Part shown: piece by piece, positions 43,056 to 55,088 of the stretch
Position numbering within the stretch: position 1 is the first letter of the stretch
Layout of the letters: the number at the start of each line of letters is the position of its first letter
Source: Leptospira mtsangambouensis
GTDB lineage: Bacteria > Spirochaetota > Leptospiria > Leptospirales > Leptospiraceae
NCBI RefSeq assembly: GCF_004770475.1
Contig: NZ_RQHK01000015.1
Span: 186,001-250,000 of the forward strand
DNA: 64,000 nucleotides
Reading direction: 5' to 3'
Position numbers and translations under genes: made by a program
Notes under the pieces: model-generated
The model's database searches: none
Told to the model about the DNA's origin: nothing
What the model saw: the letters and a program-made list of their open reading frames with translations, nothing else

Positions 43056-44732
43056 ATGAGAATTTCTCGTTCCATCATCATCTGTCTAACTTTCGTCAGT
43101 CTTTCTCTGACAGCCCAATCCAAAGCCCCCCTCGGCGAGTCCGAAATTAAGGGTTCCAAAAAAATCGAATTCATCAACCGTTCCTTACGTAAGGCCTCGG
43201 ATGAGATCATCCAAGAAAATACTGAAATTGGTCGTAAACTGGCAGAAACCTTGGCCAAAGAAAATACGGCAACTGTGGATGGAGTGAAAATCCAAAGAAT
43301 ACTACCTGGTGCTGATGGAAAATTAGGAGCCGATATCCTCACTCTTTCCGAATCACAAAGTTTTGACCATGTGAATTCCATTGTTCGGATCATTGCCTCC
43401 TATGTGGAAAAATCTTTCCAATACAAAGTGGGGAATGCGGAGACTTTGGCTCAGTACATTCTTTATTACAATGCAACCCATAGAAAAGACTCCAAGTTTT
43501 TTACAAAAAAATATACCGAAGGGGTGATCGCTGCCACTTCTCCAGACAAACTAGGGATTGATACGGTTTATAAAAATTGGCCAGGAAAAACACAAATCAT
43601 CATTCCGATTGAAGGAAATATCCTAAAAGATAGTGGAAAAGATTTAACCACAGATGAGTTAGAAAAAGACGTCAACAAAACGGTGAAGGACAAAGAAAAA
43701 GATCCTGCCACCAAACAGAAGATGGAAGACGAAGCCAAAAAAATGGATAAGTTGCAAACCGATAAAATCAAAGAAGAAAAAAAGGTTTTGCAAGATAAAA
43801 AACAAGAAGTAGCAAACGAACAAAAAGACCTCCAAGACAAAAAAGATGCATTGAAGAAAAAGGAACAAGAAACGGTTGCTAGTCTCAATGAGTTAAAAAA
43901 AGACCCGGTCAAAAACAAAGCAGAGATTGAAAAGAAAACCGAAGAAGTCAAACAAATCGAACAAGAAAAAAAAGACACTGAGAAAAAGTCAGAAGCGGTA
44001 GAAGCCAAAAAAGAGGAACTCAGTAAAAAAGAAGAACAAATCGCTAAAAAAGAAGAAGCAAGAACTGGAACCACATCAGGTGACACAGCTAAAAAAGAGG
44101 ATACTGTTCAAAAAGCAGAAGCAAAAGTGGAAGAGTTAAAATCGGAACTAACGCAAGCTAAAGAAGAACTGAAGAAAAAAGAAGAACAAAGCGACAACGT
44201 TGTGAACAACAAAATTCTTTTTATGAAGTTTATCAAATATGATACGGATGGTCATTATTCAAATGAACTTTGGGCCATTGATCCTGCAAAAGACGATGCT
44301 CTTTATAAAAGTTCCTATAACAATATTTGTTCCAAGGAATTTAAAGAAATCGCCAACCAAGGTGTTCTTGTTCTGGGTTATGACGGAGAAAAAGTCGAAA
44401 ACAGAAAACACAAACTAGTGTTACTTGATCCAGATAAACTCGGTGTGAAAAAAACAAGTGAGTCTGCAGATATTTTCTGGAGAACTCCGATGATCAATCG
44501 CGAAGATAAAATCTATGTGATTGAAAAAGTAAAAGACAAATACCATGTTTCTCGTTTTAAATCTGACCTAACGTTTGAAAAAAGAACAGAAGAAGCAGTA
44601 GAAGAAAACTCAGAACTAACGTTTTTCGGGGACAAAATTTATGTGACCGGCAAACCAAAAGAAGGTGATAAAACCACCATTAAGGTATTTAAAAAAGAAG
44701 ATTTAAGCCTACTCAAAACCATCGCTCCGTAA
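43056..44732 (+). CDS. P83/100-family exported coiled-coil protein
   Basis: A 558-residue exported protein resembling the Borrelia P83/100 antigen family. A signal peptide (about 1-20, TAQSKA) is followed by a conserved N-terminal domain (residues 35-185, with DGKLGADILTLSESQSFDHV and VEKSFQYKVGNAETLAQYIL). A long Lys/Glu-rich coiled coil of about 190 residues follows (roughly 195-385). The C-terminal domain of about 170 residues looks like beta-propeller-type strands (NELWAIDPAKDDALYKS, KLVLLDPDKLG). A good GAGG ribosome site precedes the ATG. The family is spirochaete-specific and of unclear function. Confidence 0.85.
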   Translation: MRISRSIIICLTFVSLSLTAQSKAPLGESEIKGSKKIEFINRSLRKASDEIIQENTEIGRKLAETLAKENTATVDGVKIQRILPGADGKLGADILTLSESQSFDHVNSIVRIIASYVEKSFQYKVGNAETLAQYILYYNATHRKDSKFFTKKYTEGVIAATSPDKLGIDTVYKNWPGKTQIIIPIEGNILKDSGKDLTTDELEKDVNKTVKDKEKDPATKQKMEDEAKKMDKLQTDKIKEEKKVLQDKKQEVANEQKDLQDKKDALKKKEQETVASLNELKKDPVKNKAEIEKKTEEVKQIEQEKKDTEKKSEAVEAKKEELSKKEEQIAKKEEARTGTTSGDTAKKEDTVQKAEAKVEELKSELTQAKEELKKKEEQSDNVVNNKILFMKFIKYDTDGHYSNELWAIDPAKDDALYKSSYNNICSKEFKEIANQGVLVLGYDGEKVENRKHKLVLLDPDKLGVKKTSESADIFWRTPMINREDKIYVIEKVKDKYHVSRFKSDLTFEKRTEEAVEENSELTFFGDKIYVTGKPKEGDKTTIKVFKKEDLSLLKTIAP

Positions 44733-44749
44733 GGGGGCGTGGTTCCCTT

Positions 44750-44775
44750 CGTTTTTGAAATTCATATCAAAAACG
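44750..44775. terminator. Possible terminator between P83/100 and the TPR gene
   Basis: CGTTTTTGA (44750-44758) pairs with TCAAAAACG (44767-44775). The T-rich tract on the plus strand begins only about ten bases later, so the assignment is weak. The rest of 44733-44846 holds only T-rich sequence. Confidence 0.35.
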
Positions 44776-44846
44776 GTTTGGGGGTTGTTTTCTCTTTTTG
44801 TTTTTTTATACTTTTTGACGACAAAGATTTCGGAAAATTCAGAAGT

Positions 44847-45953
44847 TTAATCTTTTAAGTATTCGATCCTTTCTCGGATGGCTTCGTTGGATGGATTTTT
44901 CTTTGCTAAATCTTCCAGGAGTTTGATGGCCTGTGTTTTTTTACCCATAATGTCCCAAAGATCTGATAACTCCAATGCAGGTCTTGGATCGCTTGGAGAT
45001 TTGGTGAGAAGTCCTAAATAAATTTCTTCTGCTTTCTCAAGGTCACCTATCAAGCGTAAAGCTGCAGCTTTTCCTAAAAGGGCAAAGTAGTCATCCCCGC
45101 TGGCAAGAATTTTGTTAAAACATTCCAAAGCTTTGTCGTAATTTCCAAGACCTCGAAGGGAATCCGCATACCTGTTGATGATGAGTTTGTTTTCAGGGTC
45201 GGACTCAAGAATTTTTTCCCAATACGTGATGGCCGTTTTAAAATCCTTTTTACCGCGATAAGATTCGGCAAGGCCATAGAGGGCAAAAAAGTTTTTGGGA
45301 TCAAGTTCTTTGGCACGATCGTAATAGAGAATGGCTTTATCGAAGTCTTTAATTTTGCGGTAACTGTTTCCAATCTCTGTTAGGATTTTGATATTGTTTG
45401 GTTGGCTTGAAAGTAATTTTTCCCACCACTGAATGGCATCTACATATCTTTGGCATGCAAAGTATAAATGTCCAAGTCCCACAATCACATACTGGTCATT
45501 TGGATTGATTTGAAGTGCTTCCATATAATAAACTTCGGATTCTTTGAAGTTTTTTAATTTTCTATGTGCATCGGCCACTCGGGAAAGTATACTAGCATCT
45601 GTGATTGTTATGTGGTGAAATTCTTCCGCTACTTCAATGATTCGTTTGAGGCTATTTAAATCTCTGTAGGCATTCATAAGTCCCATAAGTGAGAACTTAT
45701 TGGTTGTATCTCCTGCCAAACATTTGCGGTAGTATTGGATTGCCTGTTCTGGTTGTTTGGTTTTTGCGTAATAATCACCAAGGCCAACGAGGCCGTATGT
45801 ATTGGATGGGTCTTCATCAAGTAATATGTCTAATCGTTCTTTCGCTTCTTTGAAACGTCCCTGATCAAGAAAACGATAGGCCTCTTTTGCAAGGGCTTTT
45901 ATTTTTGTGAACTTTTCATCTTCTTGTGGCTTTTCAATATCTGTATTTTCCAT
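44847..45953 (-). CDS. Cytoplasmic TPR protein
   Basis: A 368-residue protein made almost entirely of about nine tetratricopeptide repeats, for example [30 protein letters not shown] (in part), [30 protein letters not shown] (in part) and [30 protein letters not shown] (in part). There is no signal peptide or membrane helix. TPR proteins act as scaffolds; the partner is unknown. It is a single gene converging on P83/100 and divergent from ilvB. Confidence 0.88.
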   Translation of the reverse strand: MENTDIEKPQEDEKFTKIKALAKEAYRFLDQGRFKEAKERLDILLDEDPSNTYGLVGLGDYYAKTKQPEQAIQYYRKCLAGDTTNKFSLMGLMNAYRDLNSLKRIIEVAEEFHHITITDASILSRVADAHRKLKNFKESEVYYMEALQINPNDQYVIVGLGHLYFACQRYVDAIQWWEKLLSSQPNNIKILTEIGNSYRKIKDFDKAILYYDRAKELDPKNFFALYGLAESYRGKKDFKTAITYWEKILESDPENKLIINRYADSLRGLGNYDKALECFNKILASGDDYFALLGKAAALRLIGDLEKAEEIYLGLLTKSPSDPRPALELSDLWDIMGKKTQAIKLLEDLAKKNPSNEAIRERIEYLKD

Positions 45954-46050
45954 ATCCCCGGTCCAATTTTCAGCATTCTTTTTTAGACAGTAAAAATCGA
46001 CTCAAAAACGTGAGAACATTGACAACAGGCTCTTTTTTGCAGAAATGACA

Positions 46051-46060
46051 AAGAGGGGGA
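46051..46060 (+). promoter_or_regulatory. Strong ribosome-binding site that fixes the ilvB start
   Basis: AAGAGGGGGA lies five bases before the ATG at 46066. An earlier in-frame ATG at 46045 has no ribosome site and would place this element inside the gene, so 46066 is the better start. Confidence 0.75.
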
Positions 46061-46065
46061 AACGT

Positions 46066-47772
46066 ATGTCATCTACAACCGAAGCAATTACTGGCGGCCG
46101 ACTGATGGTCGAATTATTGGAAGAAGCGGGTGTGGAAATCGTCTTCGGATACCCTGGTGGAGCCATCCTCCCTTTTTACGACGAACTCTATCATAGTAAA
46201 AAAATTAAACATATCCTGGTTCGACACGAACAGGGTGCCATCCATATGGCAGAAGGGTATGCTCGGTCTACAGGTAAGTTAGGTGTTTGTATTGCCACTT
46301 CCGGTCCCGGTGCTACCAATTTGATCACAGGCCTTACCGATGCCAAATTAGATTCCATTCCCATCCTTGCCATCACAGGCCAAGTGGCAACAGATGCCAT
46401 TGGAACCGATGCTTTTCAAGAAGCTGATATTTTTGGAATCACAATCCCCATTACCAAATACAATGCACTCATCAAAAAAGCTGACGATCTTTCTCGTCAT
46501 TTTGAAGAAGCCATCAAAATTGCAATGGGAGGAAGACCAGGTCCTGTGCTTTTGGATTTTCCGAAAGATGTGCAATTAGAAAAAACAACTGTCAGAAAAG
46601 CAACTTCGCTCAAAATTGCTCCCCATCATTATGAAAGACCAAAAGTCAAAGGCGATCCACAAGAATTTGCGGAAGCTTTAAATGGGGCCAAACGCCCGTT
46701 ACTCTATGTTGGTGGTGGTGCCATCAATTCCTTTGCGTCAGCAGAAATCAAAGCACTAGCAGAAAAAGCAAATGCCCCAGTCACTACCACTCTTATGGGA
46801 CTTGGTGCTTTTCCTGGAACCCATCCACTATCTGTAGGAATGCTCGGAATGCATGGAACTGCTTATGCCAACAAAGCAGTGTTAGAATGTGATTATATTT
46901 TAAATTTAGGTGCCAGGTTTGATGATCGTGTTGCCAAATACCAAGACTTTGCACCGAATGCAGTTCGTGCACACGTAGACATTGATGCTGCTGAGTTCAA
47001 CAAACGAATCAATGTGGATTATATCCTTCATGGAGATTTAAAAGATGCCATCAGGGAAATCCTTCCATTTGTGAAAGGGGGGGACCGAACTTCTTGGATT
47101 GAAAACATCCAAAGTTTAAAGAAAAACCATCCTCTTGATTTTGATAACAGTGGAGATAGTATCAAACCACAAGATTTTTTACAAAGAGTGTATGCCAAAA
47201 CCAAAGGAGAAGCCATTGTTTCTACCGATGTGGGCCAACACCAAATGTGGGCAGCGCAGTATTATTTATTTGATAAACCAAATACTTGGTTAACCTCAGG
47301 GGGACTCGGTACTATGGGGTATGGACTTCCTGCTGCCATTGGTGCTAAATTTGGAAACCCAGATAAAATGGTCATCTGTGTAACGGGAGACGGGTCCTTT
47401 CAAATGTGTATCCAAGAGTTGGCCACTATCGCACAATCTCAGTTAGGCGTTAAGATTTTGCTTTTTAATAATAACTTTCTTGGAATGGTTCGTCAATGGC
47501 AGGAACTATTTTATGAAGAGAGATTCAGCGAGTCACAATGGACCTACAATCCTAACTTTGTCAAATTAGCGGATGCTTATGGGATTCCGGCCATGCGAAT
47601 CGAACATAAATCAGAAATTGATAAGGGTGTTGAATTTTTCTTAAAAGATAATGGATCGGCTCTCATTGAAGTAATGATCCCTGCAGAAGAAAAAGTTTTT
47701 CCAATGATCCCTGCCGGAAAATCACAACAAGATCTAATCGAATTCAAAGACTTGGGGAAAATGAAAAAATGA
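46066..47772 (+). CDS. ilvB: Acetolactate synthase, large subunit
   Basis: This 568-residue ThDP enzyme makes acetolactate or acetohydroxybutyrate for valine, leucine and isoleucine. It has the conserved Glu in [28 protein letters not shown], the FAD-region blocks, and the ThDP motif [17 protein letters not shown] through [15 protein letters not shown]. It is of family-typical length. It overlaps ilvH by four bases, the usual catalytic-regulatory pair. I saw no T-box or leader-peptide attenuator in the 92 bases before it. Confidence 0.97.
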   Translation: MSSTTEAITGGRLMVELLEEAGVEIVFGYPGGAILPFYDELYHSKKIKHILVRHEQGAIHMAEGYARSTGKLGVCIATSGPGATNLITGLTDAKLDSIPILAITGQVATDAIGTDAFQEADIFGITIPITKYNALIKKADDLSRHFEEAIKIAMGGRPGPVLLDFPKDVQLEKTTVRKATSLKIAPHHYERPKVKGDPQEFAEALNGAKRPLLYVGGGAINSFASAEIKALAEKANAPVTTTLMGLGAFPGTHPLSVGMLGMHGTAYANKAVLECDYILNLGARFDDRVAKYQDFAPNAVRAHVDIDAAEFNKRINVDYILHGDLKDAIREILPFVKGGDRTSWIENIQSLKKNHPLDFDNSGDSIKPQDFLQRVYAKTKGEAIVSTDVGQHQMWAAQYYLFDKPNTWLTSGGLGTMGYGLPAAIGAKFGNPDKMVICVTGDGSFQMCIQELATIAQSQLGVKILLFNNNFLGMVRQWQELFYEERFSESQWTYNPNFVKLADAYGIPAMRIEHKSEIDKGVEFFLKDNGSALIEVMIPAEEKVFPMIPAGKSQQDLIEFKDLGKMKK

Positions 47773-48257
47773 AACACACTCTAAGTATTTTAGTAAATAA
47801 CCATCCGGGCGTTATGAGCCATGTTTCTGGACTTTTTACTCGTCGCGGTTACAATATTGATTCCATTGCTGTTGGTGTGACTGACAACCCTGATGTTTCG
47901 TCTATGACCATTGTTTTGAATGGGGATGATTTTATTGTGGGTCAGGTAAAAAACCAACTCCTTAAACTTCCAGACGTTCTAAAAGTTCAAGATATGGCTT
48001 ATGCTAGTTCCGTACAAAGAGAACTGGTGCTCATTTCCTTTTCGATTACCGAAGGCAATCGAAGTGAAGCTCTTACGATTTGTAATGGATTTGATGTCAA
48101 AATTTTAGAAATGACAGAAGACTCCCTTCTCATTGAATTTTCTGGAAATTCAAGACAAGTAAGTAATATCATCTCAGTTCTCAAACCTTTTGGAATTCGG
48201 GAGATTTCTCGTACTGGCCAAATTGCCATTGCTTATCGAAACCAAAACTCCGTTTAG
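47769..48257 (+). CDS. ilvH: Acetolactate synthase, small regulatory subunit
   Basis: A 162-residue regulatory subunit. The N-terminal ACT domain begins [21 protein letters not shown] (in part) with [12 protein letters not shown], where branched amino acids bind for feedback control. The C-terminal part shows [14 protein letters not shown]. It activates the large subunit and gives valine sensitivity. It overlaps ilvB by four bases. Confidence 0.96.
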   Translation: MKHTLSILVNNHPGVMSHVSGLFTRRGYNIDSIAVGVTDNPDVSSMTIVLNGDDFIVGQVKNQLLKLPDVLKVQDMAYASSVQRELVLISFSITEGNRSEALTICNGFDVKILEMTEDSLLIEFSGNSRQVSNIISVLKPFGIREISRTGQIAIAYRNQNSV

Positions 48258-48304
48258 AATCCACTTGACAGTGGCCAATTTTGGGGAGAGCATTGGGTCG
48301 TTAA

Positions 48305-50074
48305 GTGGGTCAATGTTTCTCCATGGTTCGCAAATCAATTGTATTTTGTCTTCTTTTCCTAACTATCGTTATCTACGCTGAATCTGAGCGTTTGACCATT
48401 CCTCTCAAACGAGGGCAGGGTTCCGATGTTTTGTATTTTGACTTCGGAGAAACAGCACCTACCTCGTTTCTGGCAGTGGAAAGACTCCAAGAACCAAAAC
48501 TAGAAGATTTAAAACTAGGTTTTTTAGATCCAACACCTGGATACTTCAACGGACCAGATGGTGGGGAGGTATACCAATGGTCCAAAAACCATTACCAATG
48601 GAAACGTGCGGATGGGAGTATATACACCGAATGGGCCAACGGGACATTTAAGTTGGATTTTCCGTCAGGGGTCGGTTTTATATCTGCTCCCTTGCCTTGT
48701 AACGGTTGTTCGTCGACACTCGTGTGGAATTATCCAGATTTAACCAAAATCACAAAGTATTGGATTTCACATCGAAAGGAATATGATTATATTTACCAAA
48801 AACCACATAACTTTGAAAATTACCTACTTGTTGATGAAAAAAAATACGGGAAACCCAAATTAGAATTCGGAAATTATGTGTTTTATGGATCAGACAAATG
48901 GAAGGAATACTTGCGTGTGTTTGGTGATATTTTTAAAATGAAATCCTTTTTACAATATGTAAAATCAGAATTTCAATTGGAAAACCGAGGAAAAATTCCC
49001 GTTTTACTTTTCGATCAATATGAGGATTTCAAGGAATATGTTGGTGTTGAAATCCCTGGAGGAATTGAAGAAGGAGGGTTTGGGGGAAGGGATTCTGTGA
49101 CTCTTTGCTGCGGAGAAAAAATGCCGCAAACCACAGGGGAAATAGAGTTTGATTCAGATGCACTCCGTCGTATACATTTCGGAACTTTTTACCATATCGC
49201 TCTTCATAATTTAGAACAAGTAAGTTGTTTTAAAATTCAGTCAGAAACAGGAAAGATTCCTCCAGCAGAAATTTCCGATCCATGGTTCGAAGCGGGACTT
49301 GCAAGTTATATTGAAGCAAAATTTTTTGAACGAAAACAATTCTATATTTATAATGATGCTGAAAAGTTAATTCGAGAAAATAAAGTTCCAAAAACATTCA
49401 AATCATTGTTAGATGCAAAATATAAAGATTTAATTCCTTATTCCATTGGACCAGTTCTTATCAAACACATCCATGAAACCTACGGAAAAGAAGCCATCAT
49501 TTCCTATCAAAAAGAAACATGTTTGGGAACCTCTCCAGCGCTTGCTTTACAAAATGCAACAGGAGTTTCACCTGACCAAATTTTAAAAGATAGTTTGTTG
49601 CGTTTTGAAAAAGACAAAGACCCTATTTTAAAAATGGGAAAAAAATTGCAACTTTCTGGTTATTCCACCATGAATGCAAAGTTTCCCGCCGAGTTTAAAA
49701 ATTTTTTAGAAAAAGGTTTTGAGCTCCCTGAATCCGCATTGGATATCAAAACTTATACTGAACTTCCCGACTTACAAAAAATCTTTCCTGCACATGTAGA
49801 ATCTTTTTCTGGAAAATTGGAAGGTGATTTTTTAGGACCTAATTCCAGTTATTTTTATCTTTGGAAAAAAGGAAACTATCGTTGGTATGGAGATTCTTGG
49901 GAGGCAAATGTGTTTCCCGGAAACCAAATCCTCTATAGAGGTTCTAACTTTACTTTGATTGAATGGGAAGGTGGAAAAAAACAATATATATCACCGAAAG
50001 GAGATTCGGTGATATTTTTTAATTTGGAATCCAAATCATATTTGGATGCAAGCGGAAATCAGATCACTCCTTAG
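48305..50074 (+). CDS. Exported peptidase-MA-like protein without an HExxH motif
   Basis: A 589-residue exported protein; the signal is [19 protein letters not shown], so ATG 48323 is as likely as 48305. The middle resembles the gluzincin peptidase MA-like family: [11 protein letters not shown], then [20 protein letters not shown] (in part), and [20 protein letters not shown]. Where an active protease has HExxH, here the sequence is HIALH with no Glu, so it is probably not a working protease. Related Trp/Tyr-rich units occur near both ends ([19 protein letters not shown] and [17 protein letters not shown]). It converges on trxB with a four-base overlap. Function is unknown. Confidence 0.75.
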   Translation: MGQCFSMVRKSIVFCLLFLTIVIYAESERLTIPLKRGQGSDVLYFDFGETAPTSFLAVERLQEPKLEDLKLGFLDPTPGYFNGPDGGEVYQWSKNHYQWKRADGSIYTEWANGTFKLDFPSGVGFISAPLPCNGCSSTLVWNYPDLTKITKYWISHRKEYDYIYQKPHNFENYLLVDEKKYGKPKLEFGNYVFYGSDKWKEYLRVFGDIFKMKSFLQYVKSEFQLENRGKIPVLLFDQYEDFKEYVGVEIPGGIEEGGFGGRDSVTLCCGEKMPQTTGEIEFDSDALRRIHFGTFYHIALHNLEQVSCFKIQSETGKIPPAEISDPWFEAGLASYIEAKFFERKQFYIYNDAEKLIRENKVPKTFKSLLDAKYKDLIPYSIGPVLIKHIHETYGKEAIISYQKETCLGTSPALALQNATGVSPDQILKDSLLRFEKDKDPILKMGKKLQLSGYSTMNAKFPAEFKNFLEKGFELPESALDIKTYTELPDLQKIFPAHVESFSGKLEGDFLGPNSSYFYLWKKGNYRWYGDSWEANVFPGNQILYRGSNFTLIEWEGGKKQYISPKGDSVIFFNLESKSYLDASGNQITP

Positions 50075-51012
50075 TGACCTTCTAACCAACGTTCGGCTTC
50101 GAGTGCCGCCATACAACCGCTACCTGCTGCGGTAATGGCTTGGCGGTACACTTTGTCCTGAACATCCCCTGCAGCAAATACACCGGCAATGTTGGTTTGT
50201 GTGGTTCCTGGTTTTGTAACGATATAACCTGTTTCGTCCAAATCCAATTGTCCTTGGAACACTTGTGTGTTGGGCACATGGCCAATCGCATAAAATAGTC
50301 CACCGACCTCTAAATCTTTTTTGGATTTGTCTTTTGTGCTTTCGAGAACGATAGAAGTAAGGCCACCCGTACCACCTTTGGCTTCTACTACCGTTTGGTT
50401 CCAAAGAATTTCAATTTTTGGATGTTCCATTGCCCGTTTTTGCATGATTTGGGAAGCACGGAGTTGGTCACGTCTCACCACTAAGTACACTTTGGACGCA
50501 AACTTCGTGAGGTGGTTTGCTTCTTCCACAGCGGAGTCACCTCCACCCACAACGGCAAGTGCTTTGTTTCGGTAAATGGGAAGTGCTCCATCACAAACGG
50601 CACATGCAGAGATCCCGCGTTGCCAGTATGTTTCTTCCCCTGGGACATGCATACGTTTGGCAGTGGCACCAGTGGCGATGATCACCGATTCTGCTTTGAT
50701 TTCTTCGTCATCTGACCAGATGGTAAAAGGGCGTTTGGAAAAATCCACTTTGGTGATGGTTTGGGTGTGGATGGTGGTTCCGTACTTAGAGGATTGTTCC
50801 CGGAACAGTTGGGTGAGTTTGGTCCCGTCGATTCCTTCAGGGAAACCAGGAAAGTTTTCGACTTCTGTCGTGGTGGTGAGCTGTCCACCGGCAGCCACTC
50901 CTCCTGCCATAAATCCTTCATACATCACCGGGTTTAAATTGGCTCTAGCGGCGTAAATGGCTGCGGTATGTCCTGCGGGACCGGATCCGATGATGACAAC
51001 TTTATGGTTCAT
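50071..51012 (-). CDS. trxB: Thioredoxin reductase
   Basis: This 313-residue FAD enzyme passes electrons from NADPH to thioredoxin. It has the FAD motif [16 protein letters not shown], the redox-active pair in [11 protein letters not shown], the NADPH motif [12 protein letters not shown] and the C-terminal FAD segment [23 protein letters not shown] (in part). The ribosome site AGGAG precedes the ATG. Length is normal for the low-molecular-weight type. Confidence 0.97.
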   Translation of the reverse strand: MNHKVVIIGSGPAGHTAAIYAARANLNPVMYEGFMAGGVAAGGQLTTTTEVENFPGFPEGIDGTKLTQLFREQSSKYGTTIHTQTITKVDFSKRPFTIWSDDEEIKAESVIIATGATAKRMHVPGEETYWQRGISACAVCDGALPIYRNKALAVVGGGDSAVEEANHLTKFASKVYLVVRRDQLRASQIMQKRAMEHPKIEILWNQTVVEAKGGTGGLTSIVLESTKDKSKKDLEVGGLFYAIGHVPNTQVFQGQLDLDETGYIVTKPGTTQTNIAGVFAAGDVQDKVYRQAITAAGSGCMAALEAERWLEGH

Positions 51013-51072
51013 AATTTCTCCTATTCTGTATCTTGTTCTTTATTGTTTAGACGGGATTTCCAGGTTTCCTGT

Positions 51073-51594
51073 CTATTTTGTTTCGCAAGCCCGGACCCAA
51101 GGCGCATAGTAGGGATCCCCTGCGAGAGGGCTTTTTTCCAAGGTCAAAAGGTAGTCCTTCTGTTTGAATCCTCTGGTTAGGCAAAGGTAAGTGGTTTCGA
51201 AAAATTCCAAAGTTTCTTTTTTCCCTTGGAAACGAATTTCTTCCAAAATTTCCAATGCTTCTTTTTCGTAACCTGTGGTAAGATAAAGCCGGAAGAGTTC
51301 ACGTTGTACTTCCGTGTCGTCCTTTTTTTGTTTGTGATATTTTTCCAAATAAAAAATGGCTGTGGCAATGGACTGGTTGCTTTCTGCAAGAAGGAGTCCC
51401 ATTCTTTTCAAAACGGGGTCATACTCTGGATTTTCACGCAGAGACAGTTCGTAGTAGTAGAGGGCTTTGGTTTTTTCTCCTACCATTTCCCATTTTTTTC
51501 CCTCTTCAAAAAGGGACCTTTCCTTTCGGCCGCAATTAACGACTAACAGGGCAGCAAACGTGAGTAAAAAAATAAGGGAGTTTCTATGAACCAC
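51073..51594 (-). CDS. TPR-like lipoprotein
   Basis: From the GTG at 51594 this is a 173-residue lipoprotein: a short positively charged start, the hydrophobic run LIFLLTFAALLVV, and the lipidated Cys in VVNCGRKE. The mature part has TPR-like helical repeats (WEMVGEKTKALYYYELSLRENPEY, in part; KKETLEFFETTYLCLTRGF). An upstream ATG at 51702 would add 36 residues, spoil the signal and overlap the divergent xer gene. The ribosome site GGAG is close to the GTG (two bases), so the start is probable, not certain. Confidence 0.75.
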   Translation of the reverse strand: MVHRNSLIFLLTFAALLVVNCGRKERSLFEEGKKWEMVGEKTKALYYYELSLRENPEYDPVLKRMGLLLAESNQSIATAIFYLEKYHKQKKDDTEVQRELFRLYLTTGYEKEALEILEEIRFQGKKETLEFFETTYLCLTRGFKQKDYLLTLEKSPLAGDPYYAPWVRACETK

Positions 51595-51691
51595 ATCTCC
51601 TTTTTTCCTGACATAGCCATTTGTGGCAAAAAAAATAATAAGTCTCTTTAAGCTTTTTGTCCGACTCTTTAAGTAACATAAGAGAGTAAAG

Positions 51692-52600
51692 ATGGGTTCC
51701 AAATTGCCAGTTTCTCAAAATCAGCTTTTACAAACATTCCAAGAGTACCTGTCCGTAGAAAAAGGACTGAGCGATAATTCGATATATTCCTACGGATACG
51801 ATCTCAATAAGTTTGCGATCTTCTTGGAAAAAGAACATATCAACTTCTTAGAAGTAAAAGCAAACGACATTATGCGTTTTTTAGAAGAAGAAAGAGAACG
51901 CAAAATCTCTGCAAAAACACTGGCTCGCGAAGTGGTGGCAATCAGACAGTTTTATAAGTATCTACGAGACGAAAAAAGGTTAGATTCTAATCCAACTGAA
52001 AAAATTGAAACTCCTGAAGTTGCAAGAACCATCCCCGATTATTTAACTCAAACCGAAATTGATGAACTCTTTCGTAATATCAAAGAGGACAATTTGTACG
52101 AACTTCGTGATAAATGTATCTTTGAACTTTTATATTCTTCTGGGCTTCGTATCTCGGAAGCATGTAATTTAAAAATGACTGATATCGACATGGAAAACAT
52201 GACGATCACTGTAGAAGGAAAAGGGGGACGCCAACGTCTAGTTCCTTTTGGTGAAAAGTCATTGGAAATTTTGAAAAAATATCTAACGGAAAGTCGTACA
52301 GAAATTTTGAAAAAAAGAACTTGTGAATTTGTATTTGTTTCCAAAAAAGGATCGTATATCAACCGTAAGTCGGTTTGGAGACTTCTGAATCACTATATCA
52401 AACGCACAAAAATAAAGAAAAAAGTAACACCACACACTCTTCGCCACTCTTTTGCTACTCACCTACTTGAGAATCATGCAGATCTCAAATCGGTTCAGGA
52501 ACTTTTGGGTCATATCGATATTTCGACGACTCAAATTTACACTCATATGGCAAATAAAACTCTGAAGGAAGTTCATAAGAAATTCCATCCGAGAGGCTAA
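51692..52600 (+). CDS. xerC: XerC/XerD-type tyrosine recombinase
   Basis: A 302-residue tyrosine recombinase, the type that resolves chromosome dimers at dif. All catalytic residues are present: Arg153 (SSGLRISEA), Lys177, His248 and Arg251 (PHTLRHSFATHL), His274 (LLGHIDISTTQ) and Tyr283 (QIYTHMA). The N-terminal SAM-like core-binding domain covers residues 9-100. It is followed by an RsbW-like gene and hslVU. Xer next to hslVU is also seen in Firmicutes (codV-codW-codX), which supports a housekeeping role over a mobile element. Whether it is C or D type cannot be told. Confidence 0.93.
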   Translation: MGSKLPVSQNQLLQTFQEYLSVEKGLSDNSIYSYGYDLNKFAIFLEKEHINFLEVKANDIMRFLEEERERKISAKTLAREVVAIRQFYKYLRDEKRLDSNPTEKIETPEVARTIPDYLTQTEIDELFRNIKEDNLYELRDKCIFELLYSSGLRISEACNLKMTDIDMENMTITVEGKGGRQRLVPFGEKSLEILKKYLTESRTEILKKRTCEFVFVSKKGSYINRKSVWRLLNHYIKRTKIKKKVTPHTLRHSFATHLLENHADLKSVQELLGHIDISTTQIYTHMANKTLKEVHKKFHPRG

Positions 52601-53031
52601 TGTCGAACCAAAAGAAACCTACGGACTACGGAAAAGTAGTCCGTATCCAAATTCCTTCCAACCCCCGTTTTGTTTCTCACACCCGTAATTATTTTTTTAA
52701 TCTTTGTTTAGAACATGGATTTTCTCTTTTTGATTCCATGGATTTAAAACTGGTGATTGGCGAAGCCATTGTCAATATCATCCGCCATGCTTATTCAGGA
52801 AATACTGGAAAACCCATTTTTATTGAATTTCAATTTGATAAAGACCGAGTGGAAATTCGGTTGAGGGATTATGGAAAAAAAGTGGAACCGGGCGAACTTC
52901 GCAGTTTTGATTTGAGTGATTACCGTGAACATGGGATTGGACTTTTTATGATCAAAGAACTCACCGACTATTATTTTCTTGACCAATCTTTTGAAGTAGG
53001 GAACCAGATGGTTCTCATCAAAAGAAAGTAG
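52600..53031 (+). CDS. RsbW/SpoIIAB-like anti-sigma serine kinase (HATPase)
   Basis: A 143-residue GHKL ATPase domain of the RsbW type. The N-box is in [18 protein letters not shown], and the ATP-lid parts are [13 protein letters not shown] and [17 protein letters not shown]. Such proteins inhibit a sigma factor or an anti-anti-sigma STAS protein by phosphorylation. It shares one base with the xer stop. No sigma factor or STAS gene lies nearby, though a SpoIIE-type phosphatase is at 61197, which could be part of the same kind of switch. Confidence 0.85.
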   Translation: MSNQKKPTDYGKVVRIQIPSNPRFVSHTRNYFFNLCLEHGFSLFDSMDLKLVIGEAIVNIIRHAYSGNTGKPIFIEFQFDKDRVEIRLRDYGKKVEPGELRSFDLSDYREHGIGLFMIKELTDYYFLDQSFEVGNQMVLIKRK

Positions 53032-53077
53032 TCTCCATTTTTCTCGACAACACTCACCAATTTGGAATTTTATCCGT

Positions 53078-53611
53078 ATGGAAACAATTCACGCAACGAC
53101 CATCCTTTCTGTTCGTAAAAACGGCAAAATTGCTGTAGGGGGAGACGGTCAAGTATCCATGGGAAATACCGTGATGAAACATACCGCCAAAAAAGTCAGA
53201 AGACTTTACAACGGTAAGGTGATCGCCGGATTTGCTGGAAGTGCTGCTGATGCATTTACTCTATTTGAACTCTTTGAAAAAAAATTAATTGAACATGGTG
53301 GATCTGTCTCTCGGGCAGCAGTGGAGCTTGCTCGCGAATGGAGGATGGACAGGATGCTTCGTAGGCTTGAGGCACTTCTCATTGTTTGTGATGCCAATGA
53401 ATCTTTTTTAATTTCAGGAACAGGTGATGTGATCTCACCGGATGATGGTGTACTTGCCATTGGTTCTGGTGGAAATTTTGCTCTTTCGGCTGCTCGTGCT
53501 CTTGTACAAAATACGGATATGGATCCAAAAGACATCATTACAAAGGCAATGGGGATCACTGCGGATATTTGTATATACACTAACCATAATTTGGTGATTG
53601 AGGAATTATAA
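53078..53611 (+). CDS. hslV: ATP-dependent protease subunit HslV
   Basis: A 177-residue proteasome-like peptidase. After a short propeptide (METIHA), Thr7 begins the mature chain [21 protein letters not shown] (in part), providing the N-terminal Thr nucleophile. The blocks [25 protein letters not shown] (in part) and [14 protein letters not shown] are family-typical. It forms the degradation chamber of HslUV with the ATPase encoded next. The start of hslU lies one base after its stop. Confidence 0.96.
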   Translation: METIHATTILSVRKNGKIAVGGDGQVSMGNTVMKHTAKKVRRLYNGKVIAGFAGSAADAFTLFELFEKKLIEHGGSVSRAAVELAREWRMDRMLRRLEALLIVCDANESFLISGTGDVISPDDGVLAIGSGGNFALSAARALVQNTDMDPKDIITKAMGITADICIYTNHNLVIEEL

Positions 53612-53612
53612 A

Positions 53613-55031
<1,419 letters not shown>

Positions 55032-55038
55032 TTTGAAA

Positions 55039-55070
55039 AGAGGCAAATCCACCATTTGCCTCTTCCGATT
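55039..55070. terminator. Bidirectional terminator between hslU and the pabBC gene
   Basis: AAGAGGCAAAT (55039-55049) pairs perfectly with ATTTGCCTCTT (55055-55065) around CCACC, with T-rich sequence on both outer sides. It lies between two convergent genes. Confidence 0.82.
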
Positions 55071-55088
55071 TCTTTTAATGTTTATCTG

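Noticed and set aside
43568..44086. Long open frame on the minus strand opposite the P83/100 coiled coil
   Set aside because: It is the Ser/Phe-rich mirror of the Lys/Glu-rich coiled coil, with no ribosome site or recognisable domain.
46019..46047. Perfect TTGACA before ilvB as a promoter
   Set aside because: The sequence 16-17 bases later (AGAAAT/GAAATG) is a poor -10, so I did not list it as a promoter.
48261..48295. TTGACA before the peptidase-like gene, also inside a CCACT/AGTGG palindrome
   Set aside because: No -10-like hexamer at the right spacing and no T-run after the hairpin; neither a promoter nor a terminator can be supported.
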